Numbered from the stretch's first letter, positions 41,801 to 50,904 are shown. The stretch: 64,000 nucleotides of DNA from Nitrogeniibacter aestuarii (GCF_017309585.1 NZ_CP071322.1:1-64000); one strand, 5' to 3'. Made by a program: numbers and translations. Notes: a model not told the origin generated them from the sequence alone.

Positions 41801-42733
41801 GTGCAAGAGCCGGATCCCGCCGTCCCTGAGCGCCAGCGCGATGTACAGCGCACGCTCGGCCGTTGCCTGCAGCGCTTGCAGCATTACGAGTTCGTGATCA
41901 AACGGCTCGCTGCCCACCACGATATCGCTGGCCCTGCATCTGAGTTGCAGGCGATTCACGCCCGACGTGTCGAGGGATTCGGAACAAAGACGCTGGGCCA
42001 AGTGGTCCGCGAGGTCTCCAGTTCCTATCTCACCAGCTCAACCGCGGACGAGTCGGAAGATGACTTGGAGTCCCCGCCTGGTTACAACCCCACGAAGATC
42101 TGGTTCCGCTCGCGCTGCTACACCTCGCTGAGCCGGGAGGAGTGCAAACAGGCTAGGCAAGATCTCGAAGAACTGGTACGGCTTCGGAACGAGCTCGTGC
42201 ACCACTTCCTCGAGCGCTTCAACGTCTGGACGATCGAGGGGTGCGACGCTGCTGACGTCTATCTCGATGAGAGCTACGCCACCATCGATGGTCACTATCA
42301 GACCCTCCGCGATTGGACTGACGGAATGGACGCCGCTCGCACCTCGCTGAGCCAGTTTTTGCTGAGCCCAGAGGGCCAAAGAGCATTTCTGCATTCGCTC
42401 CAGCCCCAACCAGCCTCGATCGACTGGGCCCACACCAAGATCGAGTCGCTCCTCCTTGCCGCCGAGGAGACCTTGAACGAACACGGATGGACGCTCTTGG
42501 CCAAGGCGATCGATGCCATGCGCCGGATCGATCCCGAGGAGACTCCCAAGAGGTACGGTTGCAGCAGTTGGCGGCAGGTGATCCACGAGAGCCGTCTCTT
42601 TGAAATTCGCAAGACACGGACTCCGGACCGAGAGGAAGTTCAGGTCTGGTACCGTACCATTGACTTCGATCGGGCCTCTTGGAATCGAAAAAAGCTCGCT
42701 AATCAATCAGCACCATCGAGAATAATTACATGA
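41801..42733 (+). CDS. HEPN-like / OST-HTH (LOTUS) fusion protein
   Basis: A 310-residue protein starting at GTG. The N-terminal part contains DLEELVRLRNELVHHFLERF (about residues 125-145), an R-x4-H motif as in HEPN ribonucleases. The C-terminal part WTLLAKAIDAMRRIDPEETPKRYGCSSWRQVIHESRLFEIRKTRTPDREEVQVWYR is a clear OST-HTH (LOTUS) domain, which binds RNA. The combination suggests an RNA-targeting effector. It overlaps the next gene by four bases (ATGA), so it is made together with the restriction-methylation enzyme. Confidence 0.72.
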   Translation: MQEPDPAVPERQRDVQRTLGRCLQRLQHYEFVIKRLAAHHDIAGPASELQAIHARRVEGFGTKTLGQVVREVSSSYLTSSTADESEDDLESPPGYNPTKIWFRSRCYTSLSREECKQARQDLEELVRLRNELVHHFLERFNVWTIEGCDAADVYLDESYATIDGHYQTLRDWTDGMDAARTSLSQFLLSPEGQRAFLHSLQPQPASIDWAHTKIESLLLAAEETLNEHGWTLLAKAIDAMRRIDPEETPKRYGCSSWRQVIHESRLFEIRKTRTPDREEVQVWYRTIDFDRASWNRKKLANQSAPSRIIT

Positions 42734-45642
42734 CATCGACAGCAGACAAGCCGGCACGCCTCGAAGAATTCACTACCTGGGTTGCCGCCCACATTAAGGG
42801 CGACGAAAAGGGAGAAGCGCAGATCTTCCTTGACCGCCTTTTTCGCGCACTCGGTTGGCCGGGCTTGAAGGAAGCTGGGGCACAGTGTGAAGAGCGCGTG
42901 AAGAACACGACAGGCGGGACCTCTTTCGCCGATCTCGTGTGGAAGCCCGTCGTCGTCATTGAAATGAAGAAGCGAGGCGTCGACCTGAGTAAGCACTACC
43001 GCCAAGCGTTTGACTACTGGACTCGGCTTGTACCGAATCGGCCGCGCTACGCCGTGCTTTGCAACTTCGATGAGTTCTGGGTTTACGACTTCGAGACTCA
43101 ACTAGACACCCCGGTGGACAAGGTGAAGCTCAGCGAACTGCCGGCCAAGTTCGGTCCGCTGAACTTCATGTTCCCTGGCGATGTTGCCCCCATCTTCGGA
43201 AACCACCAGGAATCAGTCACTCGCCAAGCCGCAGATAAGCTCGCCTCCTGCTTTAACTCGCTGCTGAAACGCGGCATCGATCAGCCGCTTGCCCAGCGGT
43301 TCATCCTGCAGATGTTGATGGCGCTCTTCGCAGAGGACATCGACCTCCTCGCAAAGTACTTTGTGACCCGCCTGCTCGAAGATTGTAAGACGCCTGAAGA
43401 CTCGTACGACATCCTCGGCGGGCTCTTCGAGGCGATGAACACGAAGGGCGGAGTACCTGGCGGGCGCTACAAGGGCGTCGCGTACTTTAATGGAGGGCTC
43501 TTTGCCAGCCCGGCTCGTATTGAGCTAAACGCAGAGGAGCTTGAGCTACTTAAGGACGCCGCAAGGTTCAATTGGTCCGCGGTGCGGCCTGAGATCTTCG
43601 GCACCATCTTCGAGCACTCGCTCGGGAAAGAGGCACGACATGCAAGCGGCGCCCACTTCACGAGTCCGGTCGACATCATGAAGGTGATCGGCCCGACCAT
43701 CGTTGCCCCATGGAGTGAGCGCATCGAATCGGCCAAGACGCTCGGAGCCCTGAAGAAGCTACTCGCACGAATCGAGAACTTCACGGTTCTTGATCCGGCT
43801 TGTGGCAGCGGAAACTTTCTTTACACTGCGTACCGCGAGCTAAAGCGACTCGAGGCCCGAATCTATGAGCGGATGGCTGCCGAGTACAAAAGCGTCGATC
43901 CCTACCAGCGCCCATTCGGATTCGTGAGTGCCCGAAACTTCTTCGGTATCGACATCAACCCCTTCGCCGTCGACATAGCGAAGGTCACCATGATGCTAGC
44001 GCACAAGTTGAGTATTGATGAGCTTCATATCAATGAGCCCGCGTTACCGCTAGACAATCTTGATGGGAACTTCAGAGCCGGAGACGCACTGATCAATGCA
44101 GATGGAACGAAGGCGAAGTGGTTCGAAGCCGATGTAATCGTTGGCAATCCTCCGTTCTTGGGCGCCAAGCGGATCAAGCAAGAGCTCGATCTCGACTACA
44201 TTGCCGCGGTTCGCCGAGCCTATCCTGATGTGCCGGGCATGGCGGACTTCTGTGTGTACTGGTTCCGACGGGCACACGACGAATTGGCGGCTTGCACGGA
44301 GAAGGATCCGTTGGCCGGCAGAGCCGGTCTGGTCGGAACGCAGAATGTGAGAAGCAACCAATCACGCGTTGGAGGATTGGATCACGTAGTGGTCGACGGA
44401 ACTATTATCGACGCGGTGGATAATCAACCTTGGTCTGGCGAGGCGAACGTTCATGTGTCGATCGTTAACTGGATGAAGACTCAGGACCCCACTCTGGTAC
44501 CGAAGAAAAAGCGCTTGTGGTTCCAAGTCAAACCCACCAGTGGAAAGAAAGCGAAGCGACCACGTGGAGCTGGGTTGGAATCGAAACGCTATGAGCTTGA
44601 TCTGCGCGAGGTTCCCTCGATCAACTCAGCGCTTTCCGACCGTACGGACTTGAAGGGTATTCACCGGTTGGGCTGCAATCTCTCACCACAGCGATCATTC
44701 CAAGGTGTCACACCAGGCCACAAGGATTTCGTGCTGCCCGCGGGTAAGCGCAAGGCGTTACTCGCTAAAGAACCGAAAGCAGACGAGCTGCTATTTCCGT
44801 ACTTTGTCGGAAAGGAGGTTCTCGGCGGAACCGTTTCAGCGAAACGCTTCATTCTCGACTTCGGACAGCGCGACATACTAGGTGCTCAAGCTTTCCCAGT
44901 TTCTATTGCACACGTGGAGGAAAAAGTCCTACCAGCCCGTCAGCAAGCGGCTGAGAAGGGCAAGACAAAGACCGGAAAAATGCGCCCCCACCACAAAGCG
45001 TTTCTTGACCGCTGGTGGCAGCTCTCCTGGGGCCGGGCGGACATGGTCGCTGCACTGAAGCCGCTCAGTCGGTTCATTGCCTGTTCGAGAGTGACAACGC
45101 GACCAATCTTCTTCTTTCTGTCCAGCAAATGTCGTCCCGGGGATGCTCTCCAGGTGTTCGCCTTCGAGGACGATTACAGCTTCGGGATTCTGCAGTCGGT
45201 AGTCCATATCGAATGGTTCCTGGCAAAACGATCCAATATGAAGAAGGACCCTCGGTATTCTTCAACTTCCGTCTTCGATACATTCCCGTGGCCACAATAC
45301 CCATCCCGGTCAAAAGTAGAAGCCGTTGCAGAGGCGGCCTGCTACCTTCGTGCAGTTCGCGAAAAGGCGCTTGAGGGCATATCAGGAGGGCTGCGGGCAC
45401 TCTATAGGACCCTAGAGTTGCCAGGGAAGAACGAGCTTAAGGATGCTCACGCCGCACTCGACATTGCGGTTCTTGCCGCATATGGATTCGATGGAAAGAA
45501 GGACATATTGCACCAACTCCGTGACCTCAACGAAGAGGTCGCGGCGGCAATCGAGGAAGGGAAAGAAGTCTGCGGCCCCGGCATATCGCCCTCCTATCCA
45601 GCGCCTAAGAAGCTTGTTAGTAGCGACTGTTTCGGAGCCTAA
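42730..45642 (+). CDS. MmeI-like single-chain restriction/methylation enzyme (Type IIL-like)
   Basis: A 970-residue protein. The N-terminus carries a PD-(D/E)XK-type nuclease: Asp 68 in SFADLVW and EMKK (Glu 78, Lys 80). The amino-methyltransferase core has motif I DPACGSGNFLYTAYREL (about 355) and motif IV VGNPPFLG (about 470). The C-terminal part contains the target-recognition region. Such enzymes cut unmethylated DNA and methylate one strand of the site, acting as a complete restriction system in one protein. Overlap with the HEPN/OST-HTH gene suggests joint regulation. The reading frame is intact. Confidence 0.88.
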   Translation: MTSTADKPARLEEFTTWVAAHIKGDEKGEAQIFLDRLFRALGWPGLKEAGAQCEERVKNTTGGTSFADLVWKPVVVIEMKKRGVDLSKHYRQAFDYWTRLVPNRPRYAVLCNFDEFWVYDFETQLDTPVDKVKLSELPAKFGPLNFMFPGDVAPIFGNHQESVTRQAADKLASCFNSLLKRGIDQPLAQRFILQMLMALFAEDIDLLAKYFVTRLLEDCKTPEDSYDILGGLFEAMNTKGGVPGGRYKGVAYFNGGLFASPARIELNAEELELLKDAARFNWSAVRPEIFGTIFEHSLGKEARHASGAHFTSPVDIMKVIGPTIVAPWSERIESAKTLGALKKLLARIENFTVLDPACGSGNFLYTAYRELKRLEARIYERMAAEYKSVDPYQRPFGFVSARNFFGIDINPFAVDIAKVTMMLAHKLSIDELHINEPALPLDNLDGNFRAGDALINADGTKAKWFEADVIVGNPPFLGAKRIKQELDLDYIAAVRRAYPDVPGMADFCVYWFRRAHDELAACTEKDPLAGRAGLVGTQNVRSNQSRVGGLDHVVVDGTIIDAVDNQPWSGEANVHVSIVNWMKTQDPTLVPKKKRLWFQVKPTSGKKAKRPRGAGLESKRYELDLREVPSINSALSDRTDLKGIHRLGCNLSPQRSFQGVTPGHKDFVLPAGKRKALLAKEPKADELLFPYFVGKEVLGGTVSAKRFILDFGQRDILGAQAFPVSIAHVEEKVLPARQQAAEKGKTKTGKMRPHHKAFLDRWWQLSWGRADMVAALKPLSRFIACSRVTTRPIFFFLSSKCRPGDALQVFAFEDDYSFGILQSVVHIEWFLAKRSNMKKDPRYSSTSVFDTFPWPQYPSRSKVEAVAEAACYLRAVREKALEGISGGLRALYRTLELPGKNELKDAHAALDIAVLAAYGFDGKKDILHQLRDLNEEVAAAIEEGKEVCGPGISPSYPAPKKLVSSDCFGA

Positions 45643-46581
45643 TCACGCGTTTAGGGAGGGTCAGCGAATAGCGGGGAGACGCAGAGCTGAGGAAATAGAT
45701 AAGAACGCGCTTCGACATACCATGTATCCGCATGAAGCATGGGAGTCGAGGCCGCCTTCGTTCAGCGCTGCTAGATGTTCGCTGACCGGATCATCGACAC
45801 TATTTGTGGTACTCCCTCCCGAAGGTCGAGCACATCGAAGTTGGCCAGCTGACTGGCGATCCTGTTTCTCGCCTCCAGTGCATCGCGAGCGATCCATGGG
45901 GCCGCGGTGCCGGTCAACGGGCTAAGCTGAGCGCAGGCGTGCACGGCCACCGTATTGGCCGTCCGCCTTCCGCAATGCAATCGAATTAGCGGCAACAGGG
46001 AGAATCTGGCGGCTTTTTGGGCCCGTCGGCTACGATCTGCCCCGCAGTGACTGAGGCGGCTTTTGCCCACAAGAATTCCGAGCGTGGTGCTGACGCGCAC
46101 GCGACTATCTTCGTCCTGTATCAAACAGAGACTTGCCACTGCGGCTGCGATTTGGTCGCGGGCCGCTTTGAGTCAGATCCGGCGGTAGCCTGAAGTGACA
46201 AGCGGTCCTTGACCGCAGAAGGCAGCGGAGCGGCAGATGACCAGCGCATTGCCGCCCGACACAGACCCTAAGGCCGAGGACCGGAGTGGCCGAGCTCTCG
46301 CCATCGGGATCACCTCAGCACCGAATGACCGCTGACGAGTCGTCTCGAACCCGAGCAATCGGCTATGAGCGGCCGTTCTGTTGTGAGACGAAATATCTAT
46401 TGGGCATTGCGCGCGATTGGTCGCAGAGGCAATATGGAACCCCATTTGGAATAAGGCCCTTCGGCTCCTGTGTCCCATATGAGCTGTACTGGCAGGTATG
46501 ACGACTAACTTTTCCAATAGTGGCGACCTGCGTTCGGCAGACCTGTTACCTCAAATTTTGTGTGTGTTGTAGGAGTGTCGC
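45643..46581. other. 939-bp region without an intact gene
   Basis: Only short frames without good starts or ribosome sites. The stretch 45800-45990 reads as the decayed end of a gene in more than one frame, and 46170-46320 resembles a widespread repeated non-coding type of sequence. It is probably debris from earlier insertion events in the cargo block. I see no complete insertion sequence. Confidence 0.45.
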
Positions 46582-47091
46582 TTGCTCAGCCTAGACGATC
46601 CGCACTGGTCCGATCTTCAGCATGCATATGGCAGTGCCAGGGACATCCCAGCGTTGTTGAGGCAACTCGCTGACCTTCCGTCGTCCGAGAACGACAAAGA
46701 GCCGTGGCATTCCATCTGGAGTTCCTTGGCACATCAAGGCGACGTTTACTCCGCTTCTTTCGCGGCAGTGCCTCACATTATTCAAGTTCTCGCCTCTAAT
46801 CCGTTGAGGGCGGACGTATCCTACTTTCAATTTCCGGCCTGGGTTGAAGTCTGCCGCGCCAAGTCGGATGTCTCCATTCCCGAAAATCTTGCCCCAGACT
46901 ATTTCGACTCGTTGTCCCGCTTGCCCACGCTTGTCGCTGCTGCATCTTCGCGCCATTGGGATGAAGGGTTTCTTCGTGTTGCGCTTTCAGCGGTCGCTGC
47001 AGCAAAGGGACAACCAGCAATTGCCGAAGCAGTCTTGGAGCTTTCGCCCGAGGTTGCTGGCAAGTTTATGGATTGGTTTTATGAAGGCTAA
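46582..47091 (+). CDS. Unknown protein of a recurrent family (169 aa)
   Basis: A 169-residue soluble protein starting at TTG with AGGAG upstream. The pattern MLSLDDPHWSDLQHAYGSARDIPALLRQL... WHSIWSSLAHQGDVYSASFAAVPHIIQVL recurs in proteins of many proteobacteria; I recall them as helical-repeat proteins of unknown role, in some cases near toxin or immunity genes. No catalytic motif is visible. It lies 78 bp before another gene of a recurrent unknown family. Confidence 0.65.
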   Translation: MLSLDDPHWSDLQHAYGSARDIPALLRQLADLPSSENDKEPWHSIWSSLAHQGDVYSASFAAVPHIIQVLASNPLRADVSYFQFPAWVEVCRAKSDVSIPENLAPDYFDSLSRLPTLVAAASSRHWDEGFLRVALSAVAAAKGQPAIAEAVLELSPEVAGKFMDWFYEG

Positions 47092-47169
47092 GAGGCCCGA
47101 CTCCCCGCTAGAATGGACACGCTGGCCAGCTGCGCTTTCGCGCCGCCTAGCACGTTGGGCCTCGGCGTC

Positions 47170-47706
47170 ATGAGCCTCGACTTTTATGTAGCGCTGAATC
47201 GAAAGGATATCCCTTCTACTGAGCAATGGGCTTCTGCGCTGCGAGACCAAGGCTTCACAGTTCTCTTGGACCCTTCGCTCGACCCCTCAACTTTCTCCGG
47301 CTTCTGGCCATGCCCCAACTCAAACCAGGGGTTTGAGTACTCAGTGGCCCCCCTTACCCGAGGAGAGCTCTCCAACCTCAGGCTCTCTTCCAAGAATGAG
47401 GAGCGACTGCGGCATTTCGATTCGCTTGCGGTTTTGAGTTACAAAACGGAGGCTGACTTAGCCGTTACACAACCAGCATCAGCCGTTCTTTCCAATATTT
47501 GCGCTGGCGTTCTGATCGACGGTGAGTCCGGGGCATTCATCCCCCCTGACCAAGCACTAGATTGGGCCAGGGACGGGAATGAGCCTGCAAGCGAAACCCA
47601 AGCGCAACCGCTTCTCGCCAAGAGACGAATATCGAGTATCACTTGGGGCAAGCTCGCACTTTTTATATGCATTACGGGCTATTGGCTATACCGATGGGAA
47701 ACTTAA
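47170..47706 (+). CDS. Unknown protein with a C-terminal membrane segment
   Basis: A 178-residue protein with the recurrent start MSLDFYVALNRKDIPSTEQWASALRDQGFTVLLD, a family known only as hypothetical. The C-terminus has one membrane helix (ITWGKLALFICITGYWLYRW). With the preceding gene it could be an immunity-type pair inside the cargo block, not proven. Confidence 0.6.
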   Translation: MSLDFYVALNRKDIPSTEQWASALRDQGFTVLLDPSLDPSTFSGFWPCPNSNQGFEYSVAPLTRGELSNLRLSSKNEERLRHFDSLAVLSYKTEADLAVTQPASAVLSNICAGVLIDGESGAFIPPDQALDWARDGNEPASETQAQPLLAKRRISSITWGKLALFICITGYWLYRWET

Positions 47707-48028
47707 TATTGAACGTCCTTGATGTAGCGAGCCTGCCCCTTCATCGTTTGCAGACATTTCTTCATAGATTGCCTCATTCTTGGACTGCCTCAGGGCGATG
47801 CAGTGCCTTGGTCCGTGAAACGCTTTATGCGGTGGTTTCAGCGGACCGCTTGCGACTGCCGGTATATCCAAACGCCCGGGCGTCTGCTTCGGGTCGGGAG
47901 TTCGCGTTCGCTGCATCGGAAGCTGTCGTTCGAGAATTTTGAAAATTGAGCGGCAGGTAACGAACCCGTTGCTGCCCTATAGATCGTGATGCCCTGACGG
48001 CTGTTCAGGCCGAAATGCTGTTGTTCAC
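47707..48028. other. Short region without a gene, right end of the cargo block
   Basis: 322 bp with no convincing gene, leading to the truncated korA-like copy. No inverted repeats or direct repeats typical of an insertion sequence are seen. Confidence 0.4.
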
Positions 48029-48147
48029 CCGCCGGCCAAGACTTTCTCGCGGACCTCGCGGATATGAGCACACGAGCGCAACAGGGTTGCAATGACCCTG
48101 AGCTGCTCGCGTGTCATCGGAGTATAGCGGGAGCCTTGCTCGGCCAT
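48029..48147 (-). pseudogene. Truncated second copy of the KorA/TrfB-like repressor gene
   Basis: Starts MAEQGSRYTPMTREQLRVIATLLRSCAHIREVREKVLAGG, nearly identical to the start of the intact protein encoded at 38643-38894 (MADQGSRFTPMTPEQFRVIATLLRSRAHIREVCEKVLLGG). After Gly-Gly the frame leaves the family, so the HTH is missing. Non-coding bases upstream are also similar (AAGGATACCGCACC in both). The copy marks the right end of the cargo block and suggests duplication or recombination at korA. Confidence 0.8.
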
Positions 48148-48208
48148 AGATTCATTCTGTTGTGCGCGGATCTCGACTTGAAGGATACCGCACCTCGAGG
48201 GCACCGTA

Positions 48209-48607
48209 TCACTCCGACAAATTCGAGGGCTTTCGCACCAATTCATCAATCTCTTTTTGTAGTCGCGGCGCTTTGTAGAGATTGAAGCGGCGCGCCAATA
48301 GCGCCATTACGGTAACGATCCCAAAGGTCCAAAGCAGGGCTTCATATTTGGACGCGGGAATGCTTTCGACCGAGGTGTTCGCCAGTATCCAGAGCAGAAC
48401 CGTGAGCAGGGTGAAAATGATGCCGCTAACGAAATCGAGTTTTTGGCTAACGGCGCGCCTACGAAGTGCTGCCGCGAGGTCATCCACACTGCCGCTCAGA
48501 TCTGCGATATTCCGATTATTCATCTCGGAAACGCTCAGGGCAAAAAACAGTGTCGCTGCGAGACCAGTCCAGATGGTGGCGTAGTTCAAGGCCTTGCTCA
48601 GTAACAT
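48209..48607 (-). CDS. Membrane protein, unknown
   Basis: A 132-residue protein with three hydrophobic segments (LNYATIWTGLAATLFFALSVS, LDFVSGIIFTLLTVLLWILA and ALLWTFGIVTVMALLARRF) and a charged C-terminus. The ATG at 48607 follows GGAGATTCCC. It lies downstream of the terminator that ends the regulated gene region and is thus probably an independent gene. Confidence 0.6.
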   Translation of the reverse strand: MLLSKALNYATIWTGLAATLFFALSVSEMNNRNIADLSGSVDDLAAALRRRAVSQKLDFVSGIIFTLLTVLLWILANTSVESIPASKYEALLWTFGIVTVMALLARRFNLYKAPRLQKEIDELVRKPSNLSE

Positions 48608-48720
48608 GGGAATCTCCATAAAGTAGGGGTTTGTCATAGCGGGCACTGAGTGGCCGCTCAGACCAGTATTCCACGCGGTATGTCGCATTTCCTAGAAAAT
48701 GACCTTCTCGGCATGAACCG

Positions 48721-48760
48721 AAAAAAAGCCCCGGCCGCGACGTCATGTGCGGTCGGGGGG
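48721..48760 (-). terminator. Rho-independent terminator after the C5 methyltransferase gene
   Basis: On the minus strand CCCCGACCGC pairs with GCGGCCGGGG around ACATGACGTC and is followed directly by seven T (CTTTTTTT). It lies about 30 bp after the methyltransferase stop and ends the large minus-strand gene region. Confidence 0.85.
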
Positions 48761-48791
48761 TTGATGAACAAAATGGGTAGATCGGAGACGA

Positions 48792-50165
48792 TCAAGCTGC
48801 AACCGGCATGGATGCCCATCGCCAGAGCGAATGCCCGATCAAGCGGCCAATGGCTGCGAAGGCCGGATGAATGACCGACTGCCCAAGAACTTCGTGGGCG
48901 ACGGTGTCGCTGTGGCCTTCAACAAGCGTCTCAGGGATACGCTTGGCTCGAGCATGTTCTGCCGGCGTGAGGAGTCGGAGAAGTTCCGGATTGTCTGGAT
49001 GTTGAAGTTTCGGCTCTGTAGACCGGTTCTTCTGATAGCCCTTGCCGATGGTGGGAATGGTCTGGCTCTTCTGGCTCACGATCTGCATCTTGAAATTCTT
49101 GCCTGACGCTTCGTCGCGAACCTGTTTACTGCGCAGCCCTTCCATGGGCGACCACTTCGACGAATTGTCAGGCACAGGATCCTGAATATCAGCGAATGTT
49201 TGGTGCTCGTCGAAGCTGCGTTCCAGGTCAGCCAGGTCGAACGAAATACCATCAGTCACTGCAATCAATACCGCGCGCTCGCGGTCCTCAAGAGCGCCGA
49301 ACTCACTGCCGCGAAAGATCAGCTCATGGACCTCGTATCCCCAGTCCTTGAGTTGATTCTTGAATTGCCAGGCCGAGCCCGTGTTGAGATAGGGGACAAC
49401 GTTCTCTAAGACGATCAAGAGTGGGTTTGTCCGAGCAACAAGTGCAAGAAATGCCACCATCAAATGCCCTACCTCCGGGTGCGCTTCAGGCAATGACATG
49501 CCGCGCTTGGCGCGACCGCTCTTGCTCGCGCCACTGCACGGCAAGCCTGCATCAACGATATCGACCTGGGAAAGCTTCACACCCTCGAAATCGAACGCGA
49601 ATTCCTGGAGAGGCGCGGCGATTTTAATGGTGTCCTGTTCCCATGAGTCATTCACTTTCGATGCATGGTCGATAAGTTCCGGACGAATCTCGTTTGCGAA
49701 CGCGAGGTGAACGTCGTGACCAGAATCGCGCAACCCGTGGTGCAAGGCGTGACACATGATCCCGCCGCCGTGGGAAACCGAAGCCATCTCTAGTGGTTCA
49801 GCATTTGCCAGGCGACGATACACGCGCGCCTTTCGCTCCTTCCGGCGCCTGTCGCTGTTCAGCGAGGTGATGACGATGACGCCCGTTCGCTGGGCGATGA
49901 TGCGGACCCGTGTGAGCCCCTCGAACAGTCGCAGAATCTTGTGGCTGTTGAGATCCACGGCGGGAACCACCTTACCGCGTTGCGGTTTCGGAGAAACCAC
50001 ACGCTCACCTGCGTCTGAGACGGTCAATGTGAGTTGATCGCCCTCCTCCGTTACGGTGTAGGTGTTGCCGACGTTGAATCCTGCGGAGCGCAGAATTTGA
50101 TCTTGAAGCCACACCCGCGGTGCGCCCCTGTTACTGCCAATGTCCAGAATTTGATAGTGCAACAT
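48792..50165 (-). CDS. C5-cytosine DNA methyltransferase (Dcm family)
   Basis: A 457-residue protein. Beyond an N-terminal extension of about 120 residues, the C5-methyltransferase motifs are ASVSHGGGIMCHALHHGL, IVDAGLPCSGASKSG (catalytic Cys after Pro, about 212), LIVLENVVPYL (ENV motif, about 258) and RERAVLIA. No partner restriction enzyme is next to it, so it is probably an orphan methylase for host-range protection. Its leader has a GATCCCC hairpin and an anti-Shine-Dalgarno segment. Confidence 0.9.
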   Translation of the reverse strand: MLHYQILDIGSNRGAPRVWLQDQILRSAGFNVGNTYTVTEEGDQLTLTVSDAGERVVSPKPQRGKVVPAVDLNSHKILRLFEGLTRVRIIAQRTGVIVITSLNSDRRRKERKARVYRRLANAEPLEMASVSHGGGIMCHALHHGLRDSGHDVHLAFANEIRPELIDHASKVNDSWEQDTIKIAAPLQEFAFDFEGVKLSQVDIVDAGLPCSGASKSGRAKRGMSLPEAHPEVGHLMVAFLALVARTNPLLIVLENVVPYLNTGSAWQFKNQLKDWGYEVHELIFRGSEFGALEDRERAVLIAVTDGISFDLADLERSFDEHQTFADIQDPVPDNSSKWSPMEGLRSKQVRDEASGKNFKMQIVSQKSQTIPTIGKGYQKNRSTEPKLQHPDNPELLRLLTPAEHARAKRIPETLVEGHSDTVAHEVLGQSVIHPAFAAIGRLIGHSLWRWASMPVAA

Positions 50166-50187
50166 GGTGCTCTCCTGAGTAGCAGGA

Positions 50188-50218
50188 GGCGGATTGATCC
50201 CCTGACGGGGGATCCGCC
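50188..50218 (-). ncRNA. Leader switch P12 (C5 methyltransferase), nested variant
   Basis: Minus strand: GGCGGAT and ATCCGCC pair and enclose CCCC-GTCA-GGGG, so this copy is nested rather than knotted. Downstream CTCCTG pairs with CAGGAG of the Shine-Dalgarno region. It belongs to the same leader family but is the least typical. Confidence 0.55.
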
Positions 50219-50239
50219 AGGATTGGTTGAAATGTGGGG

Positions 50240-50842
50240 CTACACGAGCCCGCTTTCCGCAAAAGAAAAGTGCTTTGGCCCGGCCACGATGACGTGGTCC
50301 AGCACGCGAATATCGAGAGTCGCCAGCGCAGTGCGCAACGTTTCAGTCAGATACTTATCGGCGTTGCTGGGCTCAGCGAGTCCCGACGGATGATTGTGGG
50401 AAACGATGACGGCAGCAGAATCAAGCTCCAGCGCGCGTCGCGCGATTTCCCGTGGATGGACGCTGGTTTGAGTCAGCGTGCCTTCAAACATCGTCTCTGT
50501 GGCGATCACGCGATTCTGGGCATCCAGGAACGCAACGACGAAGATTTCTCGGCTGAGGCCGACGTATCTCAGTCGAAAGAATCGAGCTGATGACGCGGGG
50601 TCCAACAAATAGTCGGCGCTCGAACGAGCATCGACTTCCATGGCGCGCTGAAGAATTTCCAGTGCTGCAACCAGGGCGACTGATGATGCGTCCTCGCTGC
50701 CTCGAGCAAACCGGATGACGTTCCCAATGGAGCCGCCACAGCCCTTGAGTACGTCGTGCGATCGATCGCCGTAAAATCCACTGATAAGTGCGACGTCGCT
50801 CGCAGTCTTTGGGTTCGCCAGTGCTTGAGCGTAGTTGTGCAT
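50240..50842 (-). CDS. radC: RadC-family JAB-domain protein
   Basis: A 200-residue protein with the RadC/JAMM pattern: VALVAALEILQRAMEVDARSSADYLLDPASSARFF, then AAVIVSHNHPSGLAEPSNADK (the H-x-H-x7-S-x2-D metal motif). The N-terminal half carries the helical region before the JAMM domain. Role in DNA metabolism of mobile elements is not settled. The ATG at 50842 (GGAGG upstream) is preceded by the best pseudoknot leader of the window, the same element type named after radC genes. Confidence 0.92.
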   Translation of the reverse strand: MHNYAQALANPKTASDVALISGFYGDRSHDVLKGCGGSIGNVIRFARGSEDASSVALVAALEILQRAMEVDARSSADYLLDPASSARFFRLRYVGLSREIFVVAFLDAQNRVIATETMFEGTLTQTSVHPREIARRALELDSAAVIVSHNHPSGLAEPSNADKYLTETLRTALATLDIRVLDHVIVAGPKHFSFAESGLV

Positions 50843-50865
50843 ACATGCCTCCAAAACAAGGAAGG

Positions 50866-50897
50866 AGGCGAACCCATGGGGTTGCCCCCATGGGTGG
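50866..50897 (-). ncRNA. Leader switch P1 (radC), radC-RNA-like pseudoknot
   Basis: Minus strand: CCCATGGGG and CCCCATGGG form the stem; GGCAA in the loop pairs with downstream TTCGCC. That same region (GCCTCC) is complementary to the Shine-Dalgarno GGAGGC of radC. Either the knot or the Shine-Dalgarno pairing can form, so it should switch translation. Confidence 0.75.
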
Positions 50898-50904
50898 AAA
50901 AAAT

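Noticed and set aside
45643..46581. Possible insertion sequence or transposase remnant.
   Set aside because: No terminal inverted repeats, no target duplication and no recognisable DDE or HUH motif in any frame; kept only as degraded sequence.
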